Positions 24,047 through 32,508 of a DNA stretch of 41,302 nucleotides are shown piece after piece (position 1 is the first letter of the stretch; each line of letters begins with the position of its first letter). Location of the stretch: positions 1 through 41,302 of the forward strand of contig CAZEPJ010000042.1 in the NCBI GenBank assembly GCA_964514105.1, written 5' to 3'. A program made the position numbers and the translations under genes. Under the pieces are notes generated by a model, which had not been told where the DNA came from, searched no databases, and saw only the letters and a list, made by a program, of their open reading frames with translations. Origin of the DNA: CAZEPJ01 sp964514105 (GTDB lineage Bacteria > Desulfobacterota > Desulfocorpusculales > Desulfocorpusculum).

Positions 24047-25159
24047 TCAGGGCCTGGGGCCCAGCGCCTGTCCCAGGCCGAGCACGCTGCGGTACACGGC
24101 CCGGTGCTGTGAGGCAACCCGCTGGTGGGAAAACCGCGTTCTGACCAGCTCCAGGCCCCTGCGAACCACCTGCTGTCGCAGGTCTGGATCCTGCGCAAGC
24201 CTTCTCAGAGCCGCTGCGTAGCTCTCCGCGTCTGCGCCGGGAACCAACATACCCGACACCCCTGACTGGATCACCTCGGGAATCCCCGCCACCCCCGCCG
24301 CCACCACCGGGATCCCCATGGCCATGGCCTCCAGGGGCGCCAAGGGGAGCCCCTCCCACCGGGACGGGAACACCAGGACACCCACTTCCCTCATCTCCCC
24401 CATCGCCCGCTCGTGGGGCAGACTCCCCAGGATCCGCAGGCTTCCCTCCAGCCCGCTGTTCCTTACCAAGCGCCGGATCGCAGGCTCCAGGGGCCCGCCG
24501 CCGATCATCTTTCCCCGGTATCCATCGGCTGCCAGCCGGCGGACCACCTCCACAAACAGAAAGGGCTCTTTCTGCGGGACCATCCTCCCAAGGAACCCCA
24601 GGACCTTGGGATCGGCATGGACGCCAGACGGGCGCTCCACGGGTCGAATGCCGTTGAGAATGACCACCGCGCGCGCTCCCGCGGGCAGTATCCTCAGGCG
24701 GGCGGCCATCTGCCGGTCGTGCCTGGAGACGAAAACGGTCACCGCGGCCGCCCGGCTGGCGCGGCGTTCCGCTGCCAGGAAGAGGCGGCGCAGGCCCGGA
24801 GCCCGCTTCACGAAATGATATCCGTGGACGGTATAGACGACCGCAGAGCGTCTCGCACGCGCGGGGACCAGGCTCATGAGGAAGCCGGCCCGACTGCCGT
24901 GCACGTGGACCACGTCAGGGCCGAGGTCCCCCAGGATCCTTGCCAGCCGCCCCCTCGCCGCCGCCACCGATGCCAATCCGCGGGTGGGCAGCCCCTCACG
25001 GCGCAGCCCCATGTCCCCCGCCCGCCTCCAGGCGTACGAGCCGCCCTCCGTGACCACGATGACATCGTCCCCGGCATCCCGGAAGGCCTCTGCCAGCGCG
25101 AGCACCACGGTCGTGCCTCCGCCGGGCTGTCCGTCCGCAACGAAATGAAGGATCCTCAC
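24047..25159 (-). CDS. GT4-type glycosyltransferase (tandem paralog)
   Basis: 370 aa. It starts ILHFVADGQPGGGTTVVLAL, then DVVHVHGSRAGFLMSL, VVYTVHGYHFVKR, VLGFLGRMVPQKEPFLFVE, KMIGGGPLE and RWEGLPLAPLEAMAMGIPVV (E-x7-E). The GTG start at 25159 overlaps the stop of the upstream polymerase gene (GTGA at 25156-25159), indicating coupled translation. It shares most motifs with the downstream neighbour, including the AMAMGIPVVAAGV string, so this is a tandem duplicate pair that may add two successive or alternative sugars to the polysaccharide unit. Confidence 0.9.
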   Translation of the reverse strand: MRILHFVADGQPGGGTTVVLALAEAFRDAGDDVIVVTEGGSYAWRRAGDMGLRREGLPTRGLASVAAARGRLARILGDLGPDVVHVHGSRAGFLMSLVPARARRSAVVYTVHGYHFVKRAPGLRRLFLAAERRASRAAAVTVFVSRHDRQMAARLRILPAGARAVVILNGIRPVERPSGVHADPKVLGFLGRMVPQKEPFLFVEVVRRLAADGYRGKMIGGGPLEPAIRRLVRNSGLEGSLRILGSLPHERAMGEMREVGVLVFPSRWEGLPLAPLEAMAMGIPVVAAGVAGIPEVIQSGVSGMLVPGADAESYAAALRRLAQDPDLRQQVVRRGLELVRTRFSHQRVASQHRAVYRSVLGLGQALGPRP

Positions 25160-26487
25160 CCCGTTTCCCCCCCCGCCTCGGTCCCCGGGCGGGCGTCAGC
25201 CCCGTGCCCGGGGGCCGCATCCCTCGAGCCCGCGGCCAGGGCGGAGCCCACCATGGCCAGCAGGGGCGGCATGCTCCCCCAGAACGTCATGATCTCGCAG
25301 GACACCCCATGGAGGATGGTGCCCCCCCAGAGGGCGAAGAGCATGAGCGCCTCGGGCATCTCCACGCGCCTCCGGGCCAGGGCGGCCAGCGTCCCCGCCA
25401 TGAAGGACGCCAGGAGCGCGAAGCCAAGGATGCCCGTCTCCACCCAGGCGGCCAGGTACTGGTTGTCCGGCGCCACGGCCCGTTCCAGGAAGAGTGCCTT
25501 GTACCCGATCCCCGTCACGGGATTCTCCTGGAAGTAGCCCAGATAACCCAGCCAGGCCGCCACCCGGCCCGAGGTCCCCCGATCCAACTGCGCATCTCCG
25601 GGGCGGATGAACGACCCCGGCAGATGTATCGCGCTCTCGATGACCCGTTCCCAAACGAGCTTGGGCCCCACACGGGCGAGCTGGGGGATCAGGACGACAT
25701 CGGCCGCGAGCACCAGGGGCAGGAGGGCGAGGACAAGGCCCACCTGTCTTCGCATCCGCCGCCTCATGGTCCCGGCCAGGGGCAAGAGCAGCAGAGCCCC
25801 AAGGGTCGCCAGCAGGCCCAGCATGGCCGCCCGGGACACCGATGCCAACAGGCCGTACTGCATGAGGAAGACCCATCCGGCCATGGCCGCGAGCCTCGCC
25901 CGGCCCTTGATCTCGACGAGCACCATGAAGGCGACGCCTCCCCAGACGGCCAGCAGGTGGCCGAAGGCCGTGCTGTCCGAGAAGATCCCCCCGGCCCGCA
26001 AGAGCCGCTCGGCTCCGTAGTAATACCACTGAACAGGCTTGCCCAGGTCCAGCTGCAACTCGAAGATCAACAATGCCATCACCATGGACACCCCGCCGCC
26101 CAGGACAAAGCCGCGCATGAGTCGGCGGGTCACCGGCCAGCCTGACTCCAGGGCGGCGCCGAGGAAGAAGGGCAAGGCGATCTCAGCCAGCCTGACCGCC
26201 CGGAGAAAGGCCTGAAGGCGGATCGCCGGCTCCTCGATGGAGAGCAGCGAGACGAACGCCACGAGGACGTAGCCCAAGAGCGAGACCAGGGGAAGCGTGG
26301 GCCTCAAGCGATGCCAGTTGCGGCAAAGGAGAAAGAAGGCGGGCAGCGACAGCAGATCCAGGGCGCCCACCTCCAGCCGCAGCCCCGGCGCGCTGACCGG
26401 GATGGGGCGCACCCACGGGACCAGCAGACCGTAGCCCAGCAGGCAGCACTGGGTCATCCTGGGGTGCCTGGGGCCACGGGCGATCAC
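25156..26487 (-). CDS. O-antigen polymerase/ligase-like membrane protein
   Basis: About 443 aa if the GTG at 26487, which overlaps the flippase stop (GTGA), is the start; ATG 26457 is an alternative ten residues in. About ten to twelve hydrophobic helices are visible. A large loop between late helices contains GTSGRVAAWLGYLGYFQENPVTGIGY, the PVTGxG pattern of the Wzy_C (O-antigen ligase/polymerase) family, followed by APDNQYLAAWVETG. Members polymerise repeat units or join glycans to lipid or protein at the periplasmic face. Which role applies cannot be told from sequence. It lies between the flippase and a GT in one overlapping operon, which favours a polymerase acting on the flipped unit. 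Confidence 0.85.
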   Translation of the reverse strand: MIARGPRHPRMTQCCLLGYGLLVPWVRPIPVSAPGLRLEVGALDLLSLPAFFLLCRNWHRLRPTLPLVSLLGYVLVAFVSLLSIEEPAIRLQAFLRAVRLAEIALPFFLGAALESGWPVTRRLMRGFVLGGGVSMVMALLIFELQLDLGKPVQWYYYGAERLLRAGGIFSDSTAFGHLLAVWGGVAFMVLVEIKGRARLAAMAGWVFLMQYGLLASVSRAAMLGLLATLGALLLLPLAGTMRRRMRRQVGLVLALLPLVLAADVVLIPQLARVGPKLVWERVIESAIHLPGSFIRPGDAQLDRGTSGRVAAWLGYLGYFQENPVTGIGYKALFLERAVAPDNQYLAAWVETGILGFALLASFMAGTLAALARRRVEMPEALMLFALWGGTILHGVSCEIMTFWGSMPPLLAMVGSALAAGSRDAAPGHGADARPGTEAGGETG

Positions 26488-27797
26488 GGCGCCGATCCAT
26501 CCCGGGGCGCCGTGGCCCGCCCCAGAGTTCCCCGAGCCTGGGCGAGAAGCAGCGGCAGCGGGGCCAAAAACCGGGCCGCCGCCACCACGCACAAGGCCCA
26601 CGCAGCGCCCAGCGCCCCGTAGGGAGGAATCAGCAGCAGGGAGGCGGCGGCGGCCAGGGCGGTGACCCCCAGATGGGGCAAGGGCAAGGCATGGAAGCGC
26701 CGCGTGGCCACGGCGCCCACCCCCACGAAGCTGGCAGGATGGGACAGGACGCCCGAGGCCATGACCCAGACGAGCAGCATGGCATGCTCGCCGTACTCGG
26801 GCCGGTACACCAGGGAGAGGATCTCCCTGCCGGCCGCGAGGGACGCCGCCAGACCGGCAAGGCCCCATGCCAGGCCCACGGCGAGCAGCGCAAGGAGCGC
26901 CCGCCGGAACCGGTTCCTCGATGCCGAGGCATGGTCTCGGGCCAGGGCTGTCAAAACGGCCTCCCCCGTGGCCCTGACCATCATCTCCATGCCTTGCAGC
27001 AAGTAGGCGACGGCCCCGAAGATCCCCAGGGCGAATTCCCCGTGGGAGCGCTCCAACACGTACCGAGGGATGCTCCAGTTGAGCCAAACGAGCATCATCA
27101 CGAAGCCCAGGGGGAAGGAGAGTCGCATCAACGCCAGGAGGGCCCGTGACCTGGGAGCCGTGCCACCTGCCTCGCCGCCGAGATGCCCCCGCCCCCGGGC
27201 CCTCTCCTGTGCCGAGGCCACACTGGGGCGGTCGTAGGCCACCAGGACCGCACACCGCCCCAGGGCCAGGCCCAGCACAGCCCATGGCAGGTCGCCGCCC
27301 ATGGCCAGGACCATCCCGAATACCCCCAGGCCCAGGGGCCCCTTGAACATGAGGGATCGTGCAACGAGATCCAACCTCCCGTGGCGCTGCAGGAAACCGT
27401 AGTGAATGTCGCTCACTGCATCCACACCCAGCACCAGGCCCACGCCCGCGATGATCCGGGCCGTTTCCCAGGGATAGCCCACGAGGGCGAACCCGGCGAC
27501 GGCGGCCGTGGACAGGGCGGTTGTGACCAACCGCAGCGTCAGGAAGTCGCCGAACGCGTGCTCCCCTCCAACGTCCGTGGCCTGGACCTCCCGCAGTTGC
27601 AGGTTGGCCAGCATGATGACGGGCATGGCCACGGCGAGGCCCAGGGTGTATCTGCCCACATCGGCGGGATCGCTCAGTTTGGAAAGGAGGACGACGACCC
27701 CCCACTGGCATGCACCGTGCAGGGCGTTGCCGAGGACGCTCCAAAGCGCATTTCGACCCAACCCAGGTCCTTGCTTCATCGGTTCGGAGGCGTCCAT
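26484..27797 (-). CDS. Wzx-like polysaccharide flippase (oligosaccharide exporter)
   Basis: 437 aa from ATG 27797; ATG 27779 is possible. About twelve hydrophobic helices, beginning ALWSVLGNALHGACQWGVVVLLSKL and YTLGLAVAMPVIMLANLQLREVQATD, which is the characteristic opening of polysaccharide_synt family proteins. Later segments include the FVMMLVWLNWSIPRYVLE helix and PPYGALGAAWAL near the end. Such proteins move undecaprenyl-linked repeat units across the inner membrane. It is the first gene of a minus-strand operon with the polymerase-like gene and the paired GTs. A weak minus-strand promoter candidate is TTTACG (28009-28004) with CAATAT (27986-27981). Confidence 0.85.
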   Translation of the reverse strand: MDASEPMKQGPGLGRNALWSVLGNALHGACQWGVVVLLSKLSDPADVGRYTLGLAVAMPVIMLANLQLREVQATDVGGEHAFGDFLTLRLVTTALSTAAVAGFALVGYPWETARIIAGVGLVLGVDAVSDIHYGFLQRHGRLDLVARSLMFKGPLGLGVFGMVLAMGGDLPWAVLGLALGRCAVLVAYDRPSVASAQERARGRGHLGGEAGGTAPRSRALLALMRLSFPLGFVMMLVWLNWSIPRYVLERSHGEFALGIFGAVAYLLQGMEMMVRATGEAVLTALARDHASASRNRFRRALLALLAVGLAWGLAGLAASLAAGREILSLVYRPEYGEHAMLLVWVMASGVLSHPASFVGVGAVATRRFHALPLPHLGVTALAAAASLLLIPPYGALGAAWALCVVAAARFLAPLPLLLAQARGTLGRATAPRDGSAP

Positions 27798-28216
27798 GGA
27801 AACGGACCTCACCCTCTGCCGGGGCGAATTCACCAGGGGACAGGCCCCCTCCCCCCCGGGCCGCCGCCGCACCCAACCCGATCGACCCGGCCCCTTCGCG
27901 CCTCCGGCCACCCCTTCCCGAGGGCGCGACCCGCCCCAGGACCATCTGGCCATGCCAAACCGATGGCGCAAGATGCTGGGATATTGCCACACCCTGGGAC
28001 GCCCGTAAAGAACCGGTACCTTGCAATCCCCCCGGCGCCATACTACGCTCAGTGCGGACCGAGCGGCCCCCATTCGATCACAAGGCCCTGCGTCTTATCC
28101 CAAGCGGCCTGCCAGGAGGGACGTCGCCGGGCATTGCCTGGGACCCGGCGACCACGCAAAGCGGCTCCCCTCCCGGAGGTCCCCGGGAGAGGAAGTCCTG
28201 CGCCTCGGAGGAGGAA
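27798..28216. other. Divergent intergenic region between flippase and GT-C-like gene
   Basis: 419 bases. On the minus strand TTTACG (28009-28004) and CAATAT (27986-27981) are 17 bases apart, a weak promoter for the flippase operon. On the plus strand TTGCAA (28021) and TACTAC (28041) are only 14 bases apart, so I do not call a promoter. An excellent GGAGGAGG lies at 28207-28214 before the next gene. No other gene was recognised. Confidence 0.4.
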
Positions 28217-30451
28217 ATGACCCAGAAGCACCCCGGCTCAGGCCCGCTGGATGGCGCGCCGCCCCCGCCGCGTGCTTGGGGCGAGGGACCGGATCCCACG
28301 GACCCCCCATGGTCCCGCCTTCTCCTCCCCATGGGGCTCATCCTCTGGCTGGCGCTTCAGGGCTACCTCCTGCTGATCCCCCTGTTCGGCAGGGCCACCT
28401 TGCCCGAGCCGGACGACTCGGTCCCGTACGCCCTGAGGGCTCACAGGCTGGCCCAATGCCCCTTTTCCGATTGTCCCGCACTGCAGGACCTGGCGGCGCA
28501 GTTCGCCCCACCCACCCAGGACCCGGAGGTCCTGCTGTACCGGCAATGGGCCGGCACCGCCTTCGGTTCGCAAAACCCCCTCTTCTCCCTGCTCCTGCTG
28601 GCCATGGGCCTGGCGGGCCTCGACCCCCTTGCCGCATACCGATGTCTGTACCTGGTGGCGCCGGCCGTTTTCGGCGCGGGATTCGCGTACCTGCTGGCCG
28701 TATCCTGGGGGGTTCCGGCCGCGGGGGTGGCGCTGCTGTTTCTGGCCTTCAAGGTCTTTCCCGACACCGGCCTCAACTTCCTGGTGCCCTCCAACCTGGC
28801 CATGGGGCTCTCCGCCTTCGTCCTGGCGCGCGTCATGGCCCGCCGGGGGCGCGCACCCTGGAGCCTCTCCGTCGGATGCCTGGCCCTCATCGGACTGCAC
28901 CCGGTGGGCATCATCCTCACCGCCCTGTGCCTCGGCGTGGCCCTCTCCCTGTCCGGTTTCCGGCCGACATGGCGGATCTGGGCCCCGGCCCTCCCGGTCC
29001 TCCTCCTCGCCCTGGCGGCGGGGATCTGGCTCCCGCCGGATGTGTACAACATCTCCCATTTCTTCCGCAGGTTCGATGCGGGGGCGTTGCTGGCGGGGGG
29101 GGCCCTTTCCCTGGCCGCCGTCGCCGTGGAGCTGAGCCGGCTCAAGGACATCCTGTTCGGTCCGCTGCACCTCTTCTTCGCCGCCGTGGTCTGGGGCTTT
29201 TGCTGCGCCCCGGGGCCGCGTCGGGCCCTGTGCGCAAGGGTCCTGGGGATCCTCGGTCTGTTCCTGGCCGCATCCCTGTTCGCCCCCAGGCGATCCCCGG
29301 CGGACGTCTTTTTTCGGCTCTGGATTCCCGCGGTGGTGATGTTGTACGGGGCGGTGGGATACGGCACCTGCTGTTGCCTGCGGTTGACCCGCGAGTTGTT
29401 GCGGGATCGAAAGGGACGCCCGGCCCCCCCGGCGGGTCCCGAAATCCGGCGCCATTGGCCGGTCGCCCTCCTGGCCGTGCTCCTGGGGTACTGGCTCCAG
29501 ATGGCGTTCTCCGGGGCCTCCCACATCCTCGTCACAGCGGAGCACTTCAAGAAGCGCCTCCCCCTGGCCGTATGCGACTCCCAGCCCCGATCCCTCCTGG
29601 ATGAGGCGCGACCGGGGGATCGGGTGCTCTACCTCAGCGCCCTGGTCATGCCCCACTTTTTCCTCCGGGGGGCCCTGGGGCTGGGGGCCGTGTACTACCA
29701 TCCCGTGCTGGGTCGGACCGAAACGGCCCGGCAGTGGCTCTCGCGGCCGGATGTGCGTTTCGCGGTGGCGTACAATCCCCTGGTGCATCATCCGGCCCTG
29801 GAGGACCTTCACGAGAGGCGCTGGGGGGTCTCCAGCCCCTCGGCCCATTCCAGCCCCTGGAGCGACCCCCGGGTGTACGGGTCCGTGTTGGAGGAGGACG
29901 CCGTCCCCATGGCCTCGTACAAGTGGGTGGAGATCGAGCCCAGGGGGGATGCCTTCCCCCGCACCCTGCGCCTCTGGGTGAGCAACGGGGGGAGCACCTG
30001 CCGCTTGAGGCTCATCCCGGTGGCCCAAGACGGGGAGCCGTTGATCCACGAGGAGGTGGTGCGGGAGATCCCGGGGGCGAGACAGGAGCCCATGAGGGAC
30101 GAATATGAGAGCGCCCCCGACGTGCGGGGACGAACCCTGGGTCGAGGTCCAGCCGTCTTGCCCGTGGATCTGGAGATCCACCGGTTCGCGGGGCGGGCCA
30201 AGCGACTGAGGATCGTCTTCTCGGGGTGGAAGACCCCTGTGCGACTTCACGGCGCGGCCTTCGACGGATCCAACCTCAGATGGCCCTGGGAGCACAGGGC
30301 CGCCCTGATCCTCATGCACAGGAAATGGGAGGTGGCGACTCTGTGGTATTCCTTCGACCCCGCAGGCCTCCTTCCGCCCCCCCTCAATGCCCGTGCCGTG
30401 CGGGTCATGGATGACTGCGGGAGCTCTGTCCTGCTTCGCATCGACCGATGA
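28217..30451 (+). CDS. Large multi-spanning membrane protein, GT-C-like, with C-terminal soluble domain
   Basis: 744 aa from ATG 28217, with GGAGGAGG three bases upstream. After a Pro-rich start, helix 1 (RLLLPMGLILWLALQGYLLL) is followed by a loop with LPEPDDSVPYALRA. An acidic pair in the first external loop is where GT-C glycosyltransferases keep their catalytic residues. About nine or ten more helices follow up to residue about 430. The last ~310 residues are soluble, with a beta-rich end containing VEIEPRGDAFPRTLRLWVSNGG and LRIVFSGWKTPVRLHGAAFDGS, suggesting a carbohydrate-binding-like domain. I recognise no specific family. It could use polyprenyl-phosphate sugars to modify the polysaccharide in the periplasm. 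It is followed by the pump operon, which has its own promoter. Confidence 0.6.
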   Translation: MTQKHPGSGPLDGAPPPPRAWGEGPDPTDPPWSRLLLPMGLILWLALQGYLLLIPLFGRATLPEPDDSVPYALRAHRLAQCPFSDCPALQDLAAQFAPPTQDPEVLLYRQWAGTAFGSQNPLFSLLLLAMGLAGLDPLAAYRCLYLVAPAVFGAGFAYLLAVSWGVPAAGVALLFLAFKVFPDTGLNFLVPSNLAMGLSAFVLARVMARRGRAPWSLSVGCLALIGLHPVGIILTALCLGVALSLSGFRPTWRIWAPALPVLLLALAAGIWLPPDVYNISHFFRRFDAGALLAGGALSLAAVAVELSRLKDILFGPLHLFFAAVVWGFCCAPGPRRALCARVLGILGLFLAASLFAPRRSPADVFFRLWIPAVVMLYGAVGYGTCCCLRLTRELLRDRKGRPAPPAGPEIRRHWPVALLAVLLGYWLQMAFSGASHILVTAEHFKKRLPLAVCDSQPRSLLDEARPGDRVLYLSALVMPHFFLRGALGLGAVYYHPVLGRTETARQWLSRPDVRFAVAYNPLVHHPALEDLHERRWGVSSPSAHSSPWSDPRVYGSVLEEDAVPMASYKWVEIEPRGDAFPRTLRLWVSNGGSTCRLRLIPVAQDGEPLIHEEVVREIPGARQEPMRDEYESAPDVRGRTLGRGPAVLPVDLEIHRFAGRAKRLRIVFSGWKTPVRLHGAAFDGSNLRWPWEHRAALILMHRKWEVATLWYSFDPAGLLPPPLNARAVRVMDDCGSSVLLRIDR

Positions 30452-30483
30452 TCCCGAGGACGCGGGACGCACCCGGGACCGGT

Positions 30484-30513
30484 TTGACAGGCCGTCGACT
30501 CACCGGGTAACAT
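30484..30513 (+). promoter_or_regulatory. Sigma-70-like promoter of the tripartite pump operon
   Basis: A perfect TTGACA (30484-30489) and TAACAT (30508-30513, four of six) are 18 bases apart. Start site near 30520, giving a leader of about 107 bases before the GTG start of the permease. Confidence 0.6.
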
Positions 30514-30626
30514 TCCGCTGGAGCCCGCGCGGCGTCCCGCCCGCCGCATCCGCCCATCGACGCCCCGAGCCTCCCCCACGCCCCTGGGGACGGCGCTGCG
30601 ATGGACTCCCACGGAGGCCCGGCACG

Positions 30627-31817
30627 GTGACATTCGGCGATCTGCTTCGAATCAGCGTCCGACAGCTGCTGCGCCAGCGGAGCCGGAACTTCGGGGTGGC
30701 CATGGCCGTGACATTGGGCACCGCCGGGCTGATCGTGGTCGTCACCATGGGGCGGGACGTCAAGGCGAAGTTGAACGAGGATCTCGAGCTCCTGGGGGGC
30801 GCCACGGTCCTCAAGGCATACTTCGATCCCCCTGGGGAGAGAAGGGACGTGCCTGCGCCGCAATCGTTTGGACAGGACACGTTGGCCGCCTTGAGGGGCA
30901 TCCCCGGGATGAGCGCGGTCTCTCTCACGTCCTTCCGCAGCGGGGTCAGGGCGTACGTGGGCTCGCGCATGCACAGCGTCAGCGTCTTTGCCGTGGACGA
31001 AGTCTTCTGGCGGGTGAACGGCTTCACGCCGGTCAGGGGGGAGCTGTTCGGCCGGGAAGACGTGCGCCACAGGCGACTCGTCTGCGTGCTGGGCTCTGAG
31101 CTGGCCAGGACCCTGTTCGGCAGCGAGGATCCGGTGGGACGCCATGTGTCCATGGAGCGGGAGCTCTACCGCGTCGTCGGCGTCCTAGAGGGCGGGATCC
31201 TGGGGGACCGGACCCGGTTCGGCTTTGTTCCCATCTCCACGGCCCAGGACAGGATCCAGGGCCTTCCCGCCCCCAACCGCATCTACATGCGCTGCGCGAG
31301 CTGGGACGACGTCGCGGGGGTCGCCGCCGCGGTCGAGCCGGTGGTGCGAGCCCTTCAGCCCGCCCGAGGACTTCGGGTGGAGGTACCCTGGGATCGATTG
31401 AGACAGGTGAAGCGAACCGCGTGGTGGACGGAGCTCTTCGTCCACGTGGCCATCCTGGCCACCTTGACCCTCGGCGGGCTGGGCATCTGGAACATCATGA
31501 TGGCCGGGGTCCGCGCCCGCACGCGTGAGATCGGGCTCAAGAAGGCCATGGGGGCCGCAGACGGGCACATCCTGGCCCAGTTTCTCACCGAATCCCTGTG
31601 TCTGAGCCTGGGGTCGGCCGCGGCGGGCGTGGCCCTGGGGCGGCTGGGCGTGGAGGTGGGCGCCGCCATGCTGGAGAGCCGCCCCCCGGAGCCCCTCTTC
31701 CTCGCCTGCGCGTGCGCCTCGCTGCTGTTCGCCGTCCTCCTGGGCCTGGCCGCGGGGCTCTACCCGTCGGTGCGGGCCAGCCGCCTGGAGGTGATGGCGG
31801 CCCTCAGATACGAATGA
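30627..31817 (+). CDS. MacB/LolC-type ABC permease (FtsX superfamily)
   Basis: 396 aa from GTG 30627, nine bases after GGAGG. Layout: one N-terminal helix (VAMAVTLGTAGLIVVVTM), a periplasmic domain of roughly 200 residues (MacB_PCD-like, including VGSRMHSVSVFAVDEVFW), then three C-terminal helices in the FtsX domain with TREIGLKKAMGAADGHILAQFL, the conserved coupling segment. It ends SVRASRLEVMAALRYE, a typical FtsX ending. The ATPase begins four bases downstream. With ATPase, TolC-like and adaptor genes it should form a MacAB-TolC-type pump. These systems act by mechanotransmission across the periplasm rather than moving substrate through the inner membrane. The substrate may be a glycolipid or polysaccharide-related molecule, by context only. 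Confidence 0.9.
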   Translation: MTFGDLLRISVRQLLRQRSRNFGVAMAVTLGTAGLIVVVTMGRDVKAKLNEDLELLGGATVLKAYFDPPGERRDVPAPQSFGQDTLAALRGIPGMSAVSLTSFRSGVRAYVGSRMHSVSVFAVDEVFWRVNGFTPVRGELFGREDVRHRRLVCVLGSELARTLFGSEDPVGRHVSMERELYRVVGVLEGGILGDRTRFGFVPISTAQDRIQGLPAPNRIYMRCASWDDVAGVAAAVEPVVRALQPARGLRVEVPWDRLRQVKRTAWWTELFVHVAILATLTLGGLGIWNIMMAGVRARTREIGLKKAMGAADGHILAQFLTESLCLSLGSAAAGVALGRLGVEVGAAMLESRPPEPLFLACACASLLFAVLLGLAAGLYPSVRASRLEVMAALRYE

Positions 31818-31821
31818 GACC

Positions 31822-32508
31822 ATGCCGGAGCCGAGCCCCCTGCTGCACGCCACGGATCTCGCCAAGTCGTACCGAACCGAGGCGGGAGAGTTCTTTGTCC
31901 TGCGAAGGGTGAACCTGGAGATTCGAGGGGGGGAGATGGTGGCCATCATGGGGCCCTCGGGCTCGGGGAAATCGTCCCTGCTGTTCATCCTGGGCCTCTT
32001 CCAACGGCCCACCCGGGGGCGCTACCTGTTCGAGGGACGGGACGTGTTGACCCTCCATCGGCGGGCCCAGGCCGCCTTTCGGCGCCGGCGGATCGGATTC
32101 GTCTTTCAGAGCGCGGACCTCCTGGAGAACTCCACGGTGTACGAGAACTTGGAATATCCGCTGATCTATGCTAGGGTGAGGCGCGGTGAGCGTCGGGAGA
32201 GGATCCTCGGGGCCCTGGAGCAGGTGGGGCTGGGCGAACGGATTCACCACCCCTCCAACCTGCTGTCCGGCGGAGAACGGCAGCGGGTGGCCATCGCTCG
32301 GGCCTTCGTGAACGGGCCCCGGCTCATCCTGGCCGACGAGCCCACGGGCCAATTGGACAGCCGCAACTCCCAGCTCGTCATGGATCATTTCTCGGATATG
32401 GTGCGGGGAGACCACATGGCCGTGTTGATCGTGACCCACGACCCAGCCATCGCCGCCCGGTGCACCCGGGTCTGCGTGTTGCGGGACGGCATGCTGGAGG
32501 GGGCGTGA
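31822..32508 (+). CDS. MacB/LolD-type ABC ATPase
   Basis: 228 aa, standard LolD/MacB ATPase length. Walker A GPSGSGKSS (about 45-53), Q-loop FVFQSADLLENSTVYENLEY, signature LLSGGERQRVAIARAF (about 148-163), Walker B LILADEPTGQLDS with intact catalytic Glu (about 171), and the switch His in VTHDP (about 205). The ADEPTG and FQ-x-x-x-LL patterns are typical of the MacB/LolD subfamily. It powers the permease encoded four bases upstream and is cytoplasmic. Its TGA overlaps the GTG of the outer-membrane gene (GTGA at 32505-32508). Confidence 0.95.
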   Translation: MPEPSPLLHATDLAKSYRTEAGEFFVLRRVNLEIRGGEMVAIMGPSGSGKSSLLFILGLFQRPTRGRYLFEGRDVLTLHRRAQAAFRRRRIGFVFQSADLLENSTVYENLEYPLIYARVRRGERRERILGALEQVGLGERIHHPSNLLSGGERQRVAIARAFVNGPRLILADEPTGQLDSRNSQLVMDHFSDMVRGDHMAVLIVTHDPAIAARCTRVCVLRDGMLEGA

